NCBI RefSeq assembly: GCF_004364325.1
Contig: NZ_SOCP01000016.1
Span: 124,001 to 188,000 of the forward strand
From: Actinophytocola oryzae
GTDB taxonomy: Bacteria; Actinomycetota; Actinomycetes; Mycobacteriales; Pseudonocardiaceae
Direction of reading: 5' to 3'
DNA: 64,000 nt
The position numbers and the translations under genes are program-made. Shown here one piece after another: positions 18,986 through 27,860 of the stretch. Below the pieces are notes generated by a model. That model searched no databases. It saw only the letters and a list, made by a program, of their open reading frames with translations, and had not been told where the DNA came from. Each line of letters starts with the position of its first letter. Positions within the stretch are counted from its first letter, which is position 1.

Positions 18986-21163
18986 TCACGTCACCGGCTC
19001 GGGTGCGTGGGTGGACGCGCGCAGGCCGGCGAGGAGCGGTCGAGGATCGAGTCTGGCGATCAGCCCGCGTGGGGACAGCCGCCCCGGGTAGAGGCCGCGG
19101 CGCAGTGCCGACTCGTGCCGCCAGGCCTCCTCGACCGCGTGGTCGTCCGGCTCGACCGGTGCGTAGACCGCGGCCGTGGCGATCGATGCCAGTGGCACCA
19201 ACGGTTCCGCAACCGCGCCCAGCACCCGCACCGCCCGCTCGGCCACCTCGTGGGCCGTCAGGGACGCCGGCACCGCGATGCCGCGTTCGACCAACCTGTC
19301 GACGGCTTCCAGCCACGCGCCCGTGACACGTGCCGCGTTGCCCGGTGCGAGCCGGCGGACTCGGCGCCTGCGTGTCTTCGCCGCGAGGACCGCCGCCGCA
19401 CCAAGGAGAACCACGGCCGCCAGCACCCCCGCCGCGAGCACGGCGGCCCGCGTGGCGCCGTCCTGGTCGCCGTCCGGGCGGGCTCGTGTGCTCGGCCGGT
19501 CCGCCACGGGCGGCGGGGTGTCCAGCGGCGGGTTCGGTGACTGCCGCGGCGCCGCGGCGGGGCTCTCCGGCCGCTCACGCGTGTCGCCCGGCAGGTCGGT
19601 GGGTTCGAACGCGACCCAGCCGTAGCCGTCGAAGTGCACCTCCGCCCACGCGTGCGCGTCCTGGGTGGTCACCTCGTGGGTGCCTGCCGAGCTGTCGTCC
19701 AGCCGGTAGCCGACGGCGACCCGCGCCGGGAAGCCCAGAACCCTGGCGAGCACCGCGAAGGCCGACGCGTGTTGCTCCGCATAGCCTTCGCCGCTCGCGG
19801 TCAGCATCCTGACCAGCGCGGCGTAGGAGTGTCCCGGCGGCACGTCGAGCCGGTAGGGCAGGCCGCGCAGGTACTCCTCGATCGCGACCAGCTTGCCGTA
19901 GGGCCTGGTCTCGCCTGCCGTGAGCCGCTGCGCCCACGTCTCCAGCAGTGGTGGCATGTCCGAGGGCAGGGCGGTGTACCCGGGGGCGCCACTTGGTGAG
20001 GTCCGCACGAGGCCGCCGTCGCGGTCGGCGGTCTGTCCCACGACGGTGTAGGTGGTCCCGCGCGGTGTCCGCCGGGTGCCGACGAGGACGCCCGAGGAGG
20101 TGCTGAAGCCGGCGGTGTCGCCGAGGTCGAGCTGGACGGGCCAGCCGACCACGGGCAGGTACGGCCCGGCGAGGCCCTCGATCGTGACCCGTGCGGACAC
20201 CGGCCGGCCCCTGGTCATCGCGGGGTCCGCGGCAAGTTGGTTGCCGGCCACCAGGAACCGGTCCCGTGACGTCCACGTCACGCCGTCGAAGGCGTCGAGG
20301 GCCGCGACCCTGATCCGGTCGACCTCGGCGCCGCCTGCGATCCCGACGGTGAACAGCGTGCGGGGTGGCTGCTCCCGCAGCTGGGCCTTGAGCCCGGCGA
20401 GCGGGGTGAGCGCTTCGGTGACGCGCACGGGCGGCGGCACCAGCGTTCGGGGATCGAAGCGTTGCTCACCGGAGGCCAGCGGCAGCACCACACCGCCCAG
20501 CACCCCGAGCACCGCCACCACGACGACGACCGGGCCGCCGAAGGCGAGGCGGCCTGCCGCGACAGGACTCGAGTCCCCGGCTCGCAGCAACACCAGCGAG
20601 AACACGGCGACCAGGAACACCGCGGTGGCGAGGACCTGGATGCCCGGCTGGCGGCCGACCAGCACCAGCGCGGCGGCGAACGCCACGACCGCGGGCACCA
20701 CCGGAGCGAACACCGCACGGGTGCGCAGGGCGAGCACGGTGGCCGCGAACGCCGCGGTCCAGGTGATCAGCACCGGCGTGACCAGCAGCTCACCGGTCGG
20801 CTCGGCGGGTGGCGCGACGGCGAGCATGCGTACCCAGCCACCGACCACACCCTGCCGCAGCGCCTCGGCCGTCGCCCGGGTGGGCAGGCCGTACTCGACG
20901 GTGTCGCGGAAGACGCCGTAGACGGCCAGGAGGACGAACCCGCCCACCGCCGCCGCCGACGTTCGGTACGGTCCCCACCGCCGCGGCCCGGCGACCGAGG
21001 CGATCGCGGCGCCCGTCACCGCCGCGGCGCACACCGAGGGCAGATATCCCGCGCCGCCGAAGAAACGGCCGTACAGCAGGGCGGTCGCGATCGTCGCCAC
21101 CACGCACAGGACGACCTCGGTGAGCCGGACCGGCGTCACCGCTCTCGGTCGCTTCCCGCTCAC
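18986..21163 (-). CDS. TgpA-type membrane transglutaminase-like protein, catalytic Cys missing
   Basis: Protein of 725 aa with several N-terminal membrane helices (VVLCVVATIATALLYGRFF, VVPAVVAFAAALVLVG), a periplasmic transglutaminase-like core and a further helix (AAVLAAGVLAAVVLLGAAAV) before a cytoplasmic tail. The core has His in DAHAWAEVHFDGYGW and Asp in FEPTD. The usual GYCEQ reads GYAEQ, so the nucleophile is Ala (codon GCG). GTG 21163 overlaps the DUF58 stop by 4 nt. MoxR, DUF58 and TgpA genes commonly form one actinobacterial operon acting at the cell envelope. Enzymatic activity is doubtful here. Confidence 0.88.
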   Translation of the reverse strand: MSGKRPRAVTPVRLTEVVLCVVATIATALLYGRFFGGAGYLPSVCAAAVTGAAIASVAGPRRWGPYRTSAAAVGGFVLLAVYGVFRDTVEYGLPTRATAEALRQGVVGGWVRMLAVAPPAEPTGELLVTPVLITWTAAFAATVLALRTRAVFAPVVPAVVAFAAALVLVGRQPGIQVLATAVFLVAVFSLVLLRAGDSSPVAAGRLAFGGPVVVVVAVLGVLGGVVLPLASGEQRFDPRTLVPPPVRVTEALTPLAGLKAQLREQPPRTLFTVGIAGGAEVDRIRVAALDAFDGVTWTSRDRFLVAGNQLAADPAMTRGRPVSARVTIEGLAGPYLPVVGWPVQLDLGDTAGFSTSSGVLVGTRRTPRGTTYTVVGQTADRDGGLVRTSPSGAPGYTALPSDMPPLLETWAQRLTAGETRPYGKLVAIEEYLRGLPYRLDVPPGHSYAALVRMLTASGEGYAEQHASAFAVLARVLGFPARVAVGYRLDDSSAGTHEVTTQDAHAWAEVHFDGYGWVAFEPTDLPGDTRERPESPAAAPRQSPNPPLDTPPPVADRPSTRARPDGDQDGATRAAVLAAGVLAAVVLLGAAAVLAAKTRRRRVRRLAPGNAARVTGAWLEAVDRLVERGIAVPASLTAHEVAERAVRVLGAVAEPLVPLASIATAAVYAPVEPDDHAVEEAWRHESALRRGLYPGRLSPRGLIARLDPRPLLAGLRASTHAPEPVT

Positions 21164-22314
21164 CGTGGGAACAACTGGTTCCATCTGACCGCGAACTCCG
21201 TGCTGGTGCGGGCATCGACGGTGAGAACGCCGGACAAGACCGAGGACCCGGTCGTCGCGCCGAGGCGGACGACGCTGACGGTGGGAAAGTCCGCCCGCAT
21301 CGCCGCGAGCGGTTCCAGGTGCCTCGGCTCGGCCCTGCCGGTGACGACGGTGAGCGCGGCGCCCTCCCCCGCCGCGACCACGTCGCGCACGAGGTCGGCG
21401 AGGGCGGGCAGGCCGGGGTCGCCGGGGGTACGCACCGCGCCGGACAGGAGGTCCAGTGCCGGGGAAACCCGGCTGTCCCACGGTGATCCCGTCTCGTCCG
21501 GCACGTCCCCGGTGGTGCGGCAGGCGACCGGGTGGCCTGCGTGGCCTGCCGCGACGCACATCGACGCGGCCACCTGGACGGCCTCCTCGAAGGTGTCGTC
21601 GTCGTAGGGCGCCACACTGGTGTCGAGGACGACGAGGTGGCGTGGCTCGTCGGGGACGACGTTGTTCCGGACCATGAGGGTGCCGGTCCGCGCGGTGGAC
21701 TTCCAGTGGATGCGCCTGCAGTCGTCACCCGGCAGGTAGTCGCGCAGGCTGTGGAAGGCGACGCCGCCCTGGGGCGAGCTGACCGACGTGGGCCCCTCCA
21801 GGTCACGCGGTCCGCCGAGCGGCATCGACGCGATCGGGTGCACCGCGGGATGCACGTACAGCACCGACTCGCCACCCTGGCGACGCTCGACGGTGAACAA
21901 CCGCAACGGATCGGCGTGACCGACCGCGGGCGGGGGGATCACGTACCGGCCGCGACGGTCCGCGGGCAGCGGGTACACGGTCCCGAACCCGGCACCGGCG
22001 GCGAGGCTGGGCAGGGGCACGGCGAGGCGGCGCCCGGCGACGGCTTCGACCACCAGCGAGGGAGGACTGCGCCGTCGCCCGGTGTTCGTCACGGTCAGGA
22101 CGCCGTAGGCGGAGGTCCCGGCCGCCACCCGGTTCGGGCTGATCTCCCGCGTCGCGGCCAGACTCGGCCGGGCGAGCAGCCACACCACCCCGACCAGCAG
22201 GGCCGCGACACAGGCGAGGCCGAGCATGACCAGTTCGGGGTAGTCGGCCCACATCCCGGCGGGCAGCAGCACCGCGGCCGCCCCGACGACCCCGGCACCG
22301 GCGCGCGTGATCAC
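21160..22314 (-). CDS. DUF58 domain membrane protein
   Basis: Protein of 384 aa. Two hydrophobic segments at the N-terminus (GAGVVGAAAVLLPAGM, LVMLGLACVAALLVGVVWLL) are followed by a beta-rich part and the DUF58 signature (GVAFHSLRDYLPGDDCRRI, HWKSTARTGTLMV), then a vWA-like fold (LVVLDTSVAPYDDDTFE). DUF58 proteins are partners of MoxR AAA+ ATPases. GTG 22314 overlaps the moxR stop, and its own stop overlaps the transglutaminase start, so all three are coupled. Confidence 0.88.
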   Translation of the reverse strand: MITRAGAGVVGAAAVLLPAGMWADYPELVMLGLACVAALLVGVVWLLARPSLAATREISPNRVAAGTSAYGVLTVTNTGRRRSPPSLVVEAVAGRRLAVPLPSLAAGAGFGTVYPLPADRRGRYVIPPPAVGHADPLRLFTVERRQGGESVLYVHPAVHPIASMPLGGPRDLEGPTSVSSPQGGVAFHSLRDYLPGDDCRRIHWKSTARTGTLMVRNNVVPDEPRHLVVLDTSVAPYDDDTFEEAVQVAASMCVAAGHAGHPVACRTTGDVPDETGSPWDSRVSPALDLLSGAVRTPGDPGLPALADLVRDVVAAGEGAALTVVTGRAEPRHLEPLAAMRADFPTVSVVRLGATTGSSVLSGVLTVDARTSTEFAVRWNQLFPR

Positions 22315-23324
22315 GGCCCCTCCGCCGCACGCGGCACCGGGACGCCCGCGAGGATCTCCGTCACGATCGCCTCCGGTGCGCGCCGCTGGAACCTGGCGTC
22401 GGAGGTCAGCAGCAGCCGGTGGCTCAACACGGGCACGGCGACGGCCTTCACGTCGTCGGCGGTGACGAACTCCCGCCCCATCGAGGCGGCGTAGGCCTGC
22501 GCGGCGGTGGCCAGCGCGATGCTGCCCCGGGGGCTGACGCCGAGGCGCACGTCGGGGTGCCTGCGGGTGGCCCTGGTGATGGTGGCGACATAGGCCTGCA
22601 GTTTCGGTGAGACGTGGAGGTTGCGCAGGTCGCTGATCGTCTTGCGCAGCTCGGCCAGCTCGATCACCGGCTTCAGCTCCTCGGGCCTGCGCCTGGCGAG
22701 CCCGTCCGCGACGATCGACACCTCGTCGGCGAGCTCCTCCGGGTAGCCGATCGTGATCCGCATCAGGAACCGGTCGAGCTGGGCCTCCGGCAGCGCGTAG
22801 GTGCCCTGGTGCTCGACGGGGTTCTGGGTCGCGATGCACAGGAACGGGTGCGGCACGGGGTGGGCGACGCCGTCCACCGTCACCTGGTGTTCGGCCATCA
22901 CCTCCAGCAGGGCGGACTGCGTCTTCGGCGACGCGCGGTTGATCTCGTCGCCGAGCAGGATGTTGGCGAACACGGGGCCCTGCCGGAACTCGAAGCGCCC
23001 GCTGGCCTGGTCGTAGACCTGCACACCCGTCACGTCGCTGGGCAGGAGGTCGGGCGTGAACTGGATCCGCCGCACCTGCGCACCCGCGACGGACCGCGCG
23101 ATCGCCTTGGCCAGCGAGGTTTTCGCGACGCCGGGCACGTCCTCGATCAGGAGGTGGCCCTCGGCGAGCAGGCAGACCAGGGCGAGCCGGACCACCTCCG
23201 GCTTGCCTCGGATGAAGTCATCGATATTCCCGGACAGCTCGCGAAAACGCCGGTGGGATGTCGCTGCTCCTGGCACGTGCTTCGCTCCAGACCCTCGCTG
23301 CGGCAAGGTGTGCGTCAGGCTCAC
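22311..23324 (-). CDS. MoxR-family AAA+ ATPase
   Basis: Protein of 337 aa starting at GTG 23324, with GGAGGT 6 nt upstream. An in-frame ATG at 23363 lacks this. Walker A is IEDVPGVAKTSLAKA, Walker B ILLGDEINRA, sensor 1 FLCIATQNPVEHQGTY, and the C-terminal lid includes LGVSPRGSIAL. MoxR ATPases act as chaperones that mature or activate vWA/DUF58 partners. It is the first gene of the coupled MoxR-DUF58-transglutaminase operon. Confidence 0.92.
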   Translation of the reverse strand: MSLTHTLPQRGSGAKHVPGAATSHRRFRELSGNIDDFIRGKPEVVRLALVCLLAEGHLLIEDVPGVAKTSLAKAIARSVAGAQVRRIQFTPDLLPSDVTGVQVYDQASGRFEFRQGPVFANILLGDEINRASPKTQSALLEVMAEHQVTVDGVAHPVPHPFLCIATQNPVEHQGTYALPEAQLDRFLMRITIGYPEELADEVSIVADGLARRRPEELKPVIELAELRKTISDLRNLHVSPKLQAYVATITRATRRHPDVRLGVSPRGSIALATAAQAYAASMGREFVTADDVKAVAVPVLSHRLLLTSDARFQRRAPEAIVTEILAGVPVPRAAEGP

Positions 23325-23602
23325 GCAGGGACCTCCGATCCTAGGGGCAGGGCCACGCGACATATCACCAGCCTGGCGAAAAACTCACCGAAATCCAGTC
23401 GTCGCCCGCCGCCGGGTCCCGAGGCCCGGGGAGACGGTCGGGAGCCGGAAACCAGGTCGAGGCTCCGGACCCGCGTTCTCCGGCGCCACCCTCACCCTGT
23501 TGGTCCACGTTGGACAGTTCCTGGACAACCCGCACCGTCCCCTTCCGACCGAGGCTCCGGCCTGATTACGGTGCGGGCATCGCCGGAAATCAGGGGGAGG
23601 GC

Positions 23603-24241
23603 GTGGGTAAATCCGACCAGCCGAGGGACAGTCAGGGCAGATGGGCATCCCGCGGTTCGGGGGTGGTGGTCGCGGGCGCGGCGTTCGCGTTGGCGGCGAA
23701 CGGCCTCGGCGTCGGTGGGACCGCAGGCACCGCGAGTGAGGTCGGCGGGGTGTCGGCGAGCCGAGTCACGCAGAGCAAGCAGGCCGCGCGGAAGGGCCGT
23801 ACCGACGACGCGTGGCGACAGCTCAACCTGCGCACCGTGCGGAAGATCGCCGAGCCCGCGTTGAGCTGCGCCGTCAACTCCTACGGCCAGGTGCGGGACT
23901 TCTTCCTCCGCAACCCGTGCCGGTCGTTGGACCGCACCCTGTTCACGCTGGCGGATCCGGGCGGCAACACGTTCGTGGTCTCGGTGTCGTGGGTTCGGAT
24001 GCGGCAGCGGAGCGACGTAGGCCGTCTCAAGGACCTCATCGACGTCGACGGCACCGGCAGCGTGACCCAGCTCGGCGCCGAGCTGCTGCGCGAGCAGGGG
24101 GTGCGGTTCACCGGCACGCCCTTCCGGTCCCGGCCGCGGCGGGACCAGCTCGTGGTGGCGGAAGGGGCCGTCGTCTCGGGTCGGCCGGACCCGGAGCTGT
24201 TCAGGACGGCGGTGGAGGTCGCGGCGGAGTTGCCCGGTTGA
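23603..24241 (+). CDS. Hypothetical protein with one N-terminal hydrophobic segment
   Basis: Protein of 212 aa from GTG 23603, which follows a GGGGGAGGG purine run. After a polar start (SDQPRDSQGRWASRG) comes one hydrophobic stretch, GVVVAGAAFALAANGLGVG. A conserved-looking domain follows (PALSCAVNSYGQVRDFF, ADPGGNTFVVSVSWVRM). The context is divergent from moxR and just ahead of the esterase. No function is assigned. It looks like one of the membrane-anchored hypotheticals frequent in Pseudonocardiales. Confidence 0.7.
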   Translation: MGKSDQPRDSQGRWASRGSGVVVAGAAFALAANGLGVGGTAGTASEVGGVSASRVTQSKQAARKGRTDDAWRQLNLRTVRKIAEPALSCAVNSYGQVRDFFLRNPCRSLDRTLFTLADPGGNTFVVSVSWVRMRQRSDVGRLKDLIDVDGTGSVTQLGAELLREQGVRFTGTPFRSRPRRDQLVVAEGAVVSGRPDPELFRTAVEVAAELPG

Positions 24242-24309
24242 TGTGTGAAATGGTGCCTCCACCGTCGAAGGGGTGGTTTGTCGCCAACAAAGCACGTAGC
24301 TTTCTGTGT

Positions 24310-25548
24310 GTGTCCATCTCCGGAGAGTCCCCGCTGGTCGGTCGTCGCGTCGTGTTGGGCGTCGGGGCCGGTGTGGCCGCCGGGCTGGCGCTGCCCGGTG
24401 TCGCGGCCGCCGACAGGGGCCGTGTTGGCTTCGCCCTCGACGCGGTGACGCTCGACGGTGGTGAGCAGGTCGTCTCGGTCACCCTCGACACGTCCCGGTT
24501 CGGGCCGATCGACCCGGCGAGCCTGACGACCGGCACGTTCGGCGTGCACGCCACCGCCACCAGCCCGATCGACACCGGCGGCCAGGCCGTCGGGTACGAC
24601 CTCGACCGGCCCGTGACCGCCGCCCGGCTCGACCGGCACGGCAGGATCGTGCTGTCGCTGCTGTCGGGTGAGGGCAGGCCCGGTGCGGGCACGCTCGGCT
24701 ACCTCGGCAGCAGGGGCCGCAACGTCCAGCTCGACCTCGTCTACACGATCACGCAGAACGCCCCGGTCCTCCTGCGCCGCGGCAGGCCGGTCACCTTCGC
24801 GGGCTTCGAGCAGGGCAGGCTGGTCAACCCCGAGGTCGACGCCTTCGGGTACCACGTCTCCGGGTCCGGCATGAAGTACCGGCTGTACTCCCCCGCCCGG
24901 CACGGCAGGCGTCCGCTGGTCGTCTGGCTGCACGGCGGCGGCGAGGGCGCGTCCCTGCCCGACGGCTACTACGACAACGAGACCACGCTGCGCGCCAACC
25001 GAGGCGCGCTCGGCTTCGCCACCCCGCGGGCACAGCGGGTCTTCGGCGGCGCCCACGTGGTCGCACCGCAGAGCACCTCCGCCTGGATGCAGGACGGCCC
25101 CGGTTTCGCCCCGCTGATCCACGAGATCATCCGCGAGGTCGTGCGGCGGCGGTCCGTGGACACCGGCCGGGTGTACGTGGTGGGCTGCAGCAACGGCGGC
25201 TACATGAGCCTGAAGATGACCACGGTCTATCCGACGGCGTTCGCCGCGTCGGTGCCGATCTGCGGAGTCGTCGAAGGCAACCCGCCGCGGGTTCCCGACG
25301 CCGAGCTGGCGGCCATCAGCACCCCGACCTGGCTGGTCGCCTCGCGCGACGACACCACCGTGAACCCGCAGGCCAACACCGTCCACGCGCACGACCTCGT
25401 CCCCGGCGCGCAGCTGTCGCTGTACGACCACGTCGTGTGGGACGGCTACCAGTTCCCCGGCCACTGGTCGTGGATCTACGTGGCACGCAACGACCCGAGC
25501 GTCGGGGGGACCCACATCTGGCAGTGGATGGCACACCAGCGACGCTGA
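24310..25548 (+). CDS. Tat-exported alpha/beta-hydrolase (esterase / PHB-depolymerase-like)
   Basis: Protein of 412 aa. The start at GTG 24310 gives a signal with twin arginines (SPLVGRRVVLGVGAGVAAG, ending PGVAAAD). Upstream in-frame ATGs at 24241 and 24250 are less likely because they add a polar lead. An N-terminal beta domain (about 40-170) precedes the hydrolase. That part has an oxyanion HGGGEGA, a nucleophile elbow GCSNGGY, an acid near ASRDDTTVNP and a His in FPGHWSW. It probably cleaves esters of plant polymers or polyesters outside the cell. The substrate is not fixed by sequence. Confidence 0.82.
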   Translation: MSISGESPLVGRRVVLGVGAGVAAGLALPGVAAADRGRVGFALDAVTLDGGEQVVSVTLDTSRFGPIDPASLTTGTFGVHATATSPIDTGGQAVGYDLDRPVTAARLDRHGRIVLSLLSGEGRPGAGTLGYLGSRGRNVQLDLVYTITQNAPVLLRRGRPVTFAGFEQGRLVNPEVDAFGYHVSGSGMKYRLYSPARHGRRPLVVWLHGGGEGASLPDGYYDNETTLRANRGALGFATPRAQRVFGGAHVVAPQSTSAWMQDGPGFAPLIHEIIREVVRRRSVDTGRVYVVGCSNGGYMSLKMTTVYPTAFAASVPICGVVEGNPPRVPDAELAAISTPTWLVASRDDTTVNPQANTVHAHDLVPGAQLSLYDHVVWDGYQFPGHWSWIYVARNDPSVGGTHIWQWMAHQRR

Positions 25549-25569
25549 CGGCCGGATAGTGTTCGCCGC

Positions 25570-26007
25570 ATGGCTGAGGTGGCGCTGCGTGACGGACTCG
25601 ACCCGAAGCACCCCGAACGAGTGGTCCTCGCGGTGGCGATCGACCCGGAGGGTTCGGCGGGCGAGCGAGCCGTGGCCGTCATGGGCGACTACTGCTTCCC
25701 GGACGAGGAGCAGGGCCTCGGCCACATCCTGGCGACGGACGGGTTCACGGAGTGTCACCTCGACGACGGCGTGGTGACCGTCGACATCATGCTCTACCCG
25801 TCACCCGCACGCGCCGACCCGCGAATCGACGAGGCCGACTTCCCGGACCGCTCGACCCGCGAACCACTGGCGATCAGGGTCCTCCGCGTGACCGGCACGA
25901 CCACCCGGCACGAGCTACCCGAAGAGACCCTCGTGTACCTGACCCCCCTCACCAACCTGACCGAGGACGACGAGCCACTGGTGTTCGCACCCGCGCCCGA
26001 GCACTGA
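25570..26007 (+). CDS. Hypothetical acidic protein
   Basis: Protein of 145 aa (MAEVALRDGLDPKHPERVV to FAPAPEH), rich in Asp and Glu, with no membrane segment or signal and no motif I recognise. It begins 21 nt after the esterase stop and may be cotranscribed with it. The 192 bp that follow, up to the ParA gene, hold no gene I can support. Confidence 0.6.
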   Translation: MAEVALRDGLDPKHPERVVLAVAIDPEGSAGERAVAVMGDYCFPDEEQGLGHILATDGFTECHLDDGVVTVDIMLYPSPARADPRIDEADFPDRSTREPLAIRVLRVTGTTTRHELPEETLVYLTPLTNLTEDDEPLVFAPAPEH

Positions 26008-26199
26008 CCTCAGTCAGTACACCCGGAATTCTCCACCAGTGGACAAATACGTGACAATTCCGCGGGCTTCTCCCTGTCCGCCAGAACGATCATTTCAGTT
26101 TCGCCCACGCTGTGGGTACTGTCGGATTCCGTTGCCGTAGCGACTTCGGCAGCTATCGGACCACGGCGGCATGGAAACGAGACCACCGGGGAGAATCGC

Positions 26200-27147
26200 A
26201 TGCGGGTTGTGGCGATCATGAACTACAAGGGCGGAGTTGGCAAAACCACCCTCACCGCGAATCTCGGTGCGGTCGCCGCCCGCCGCGGCCTGCGCGTGTT
26301 ACTCCTCGACCTGGACCCGCAGACAAATCTGACCTTCTCCTTCTTCTCGATCGACGACTGGCATGATCGCCTGAAGGACGAGCGCACGATCAGGCGGTGG
26401 TACGACGCCGACATGCCCGGGCGTGACGTCTCGCTCGCCGATCTCGTGGTCACGCCGGAGCGCGTCAACCAGGCACTCGGCAAATCCACGGGACAACTCG
26501 ACCTGATCCCCTCACACCTGGGTCTCATCGACATAGACCTCGAGCTCGCCGCCCGGCTCGGCGGTACCACCACGCTCGACGGGTCGAAGCGGAGGTTCCT
26601 CGACCTGCACGGTTGTCTGCGAAGCGCGCTGCAGGACAGCCGCTTCAGCGACTACGACCTGGTGCTCATCGACTGTGCGCCCAACTTCGGCCTCGTCACC
26701 AAGACGGCGATCGTGGCCAGCGAGCACATCCTCGTGCCCGCGAAGGCGGACTACCTGTCCACGTTGGGACTGGACTACCTGGTGGGCAACTGCGCGGGAC
26801 TCGTGGAGCAGTTCAACGACTACGTCAACCACAAGCGTGGTTCCGGCGATCACGGTCCGATAGACCCAGCTTTTCTCGGGGTGGTCTTCACCATGGTGCA
26901 GATCTATTCACAACAGCCGGTCCTCGCCCAACACGCCTATATCGAGGAAGTCAACCTGAACTCACGCGTTCCCGTGTTGAAGAGCACAGTACGCAACAGT
27001 ACCAACCACTTCGGCAACGCCGGCGAGAGTGGGATACCAGGAATTCTGCGTGCGTCCACCAAGACCAACGACGATGTGGTCAAGGAGTTCGACCAGCTTG
27101 CCGACGAGGTTCTCGGCGCCCTGGAGTTGTCGGGTGATCACCGATGA
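26200..27147 (+). CDS. ParA/MinD-family ATPase
   Basis: Protein of 315 aa with a deviant Walker A (NYKGGVGKTTLTANLG), an A' region (LLLDLDPQTNLTFSFF) and Walker B (YDLVLIDCAPNFGL). Such ATPases form ATP-dependent dimers that position DNA, chemoreceptors or other cargo. No ParB partner or parS-like repeat is visible. Instead it heads a coupled three-gene operon with a SAP-like protein and a RAMA-CBS-HEPN protein. Codon 34 (26299-26301) is TTA, rare in high-GC actinomycetes and dependent on the bldA tRNA in Streptomyces. AT content here is above that of the flanking genes, which fits acquisition. Confidence 0.9.
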   Translation: MRVVAIMNYKGGVGKTTLTANLGAVAARRGLRVLLLDLDPQTNLTFSFFSIDDWHDRLKDERTIRRWYDADMPGRDVSLADLVVTPERVNQALGKSTGQLDLIPSHLGLIDIDLELAARLGGTTTLDGSKRRFLDLHGCLRSALQDSRFSDYDLVLIDCAPNFGLVTKTAIVASEHILVPAKADYLSTLGLDYLVGNCAGLVEQFNDYVNHKRGSGDHGPIDPAFLGVVFTMVQIYSQQPVLAQHAYIEEVNLNSRVPVLKSTVRNSTNHFGNAGESGIPGILRASTKTNDDVVKEFDQLADEVLGALELSGDHR

Positions 27148-27860
27148 ACGGTCTGAAGAGTTTCGTCACCCTGCAAGCACGGTTGTACGAGTTCCTGGAA
27201 CAACAGGACGAAACCACGCTGCAGCAGCTTGCCAGCGGAACGGCACAGCTGGTCGTCGTTGGACGCGATGTTCCCCGCCCGGCGCCGGCCACGCACACCA
27301 CGACGCCTTCCGATGATCCGTACCAGGCGGCACAGGACCTGCCGAGGCTGGCATCGGCGCACGACCGGCGGGTCTATCTGACTGCGAGCGGGATGACAAC
27401 GGAAAAGCTGAAAAGAGTGGCGAAGCTGCTCGGGTTGACGGGCTACAGCAACAAACGCAAGGCCGAACTCACAGACCTGCTGGCCGGTCGGAGCTCGGAC
27501 CAGGCCGAGAAGCCCGCAGGTGAGCCGAGCAGATCGGCACCCCCTGTCCCCGAGGCCGTCGACGACAGCACGCAGGCTGAGGAGCAGTCCTCCGCGACAG
27601 CTGCGCGTCCCATGCCCGACACCGCGCGGCCACATGTCGACGCGGCGGCCATCGCCTCACGTCTGCGGGAGATCGAGACCGAGGAGGAAGGCGCCGCGTA
27701 CCTCCGCACGCAGGCCCTGGACCGGCAGGGACTGCTGGCTGTGGCCGCTGAGCTGCGGCTCACGCGGGTGGATCGCCTGAAGGCGGCCGAACTCGAGAAG
27801 CGAATGCTCAAGCAGGCGATCGGTGCTCGCCGCAAGTTCGCCGGGTTGCGAAAGTGGTGA
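27144..27860 (+). CDS. Hypothetical protein with SAP-like helical motif
   Basis: Protein of 238 aa whose ATG overlaps the ParA stop (ATGA). Around residues 80-115, EKLKRVAKLLGLTGYSNKRK followed by AELTDLLAG resembles SAP or Rho-N helix-loop-helix folds that bind nucleic acid. The middle (about 120-170) is a disordered Pro/Ser/Glu linker. The C-terminus (REIETEEEGAAYLRTQALD, LRLTRVDRLKAAELEKRML) repeats the same kind of helical module. It is probably a nucleic-acid-binding adaptor within this operon. The role is inferred. Confidence 0.7.
   Translation: MNGLKSFVTLQARLYEFLEQQDETTLQQLASGTAQLVVVGRDVPRPAPATHTTTPSDDPYQAAQDLPRLASAHDRRVYLTASGMTTEKLKRVAKLLGLTGYSNKRKAELTDLLAGRSSDQAEKPAGEPSRSAPPVPEAVDDSTQAEEQSSATAARPMPDTARPHVDAAAIASRLREIETEEEGAAYLRTQALDRQGLLAVAAELRLTRVDRLKAAELEKRMLKQAIGARRKFAGLRKW

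Noticed and set aside
26200..27147. Plasmid or chromosome partition locus
   Set aside because: No ParB gene, no parS-like repeats and no replication gene adjoin the ParA ATPase.
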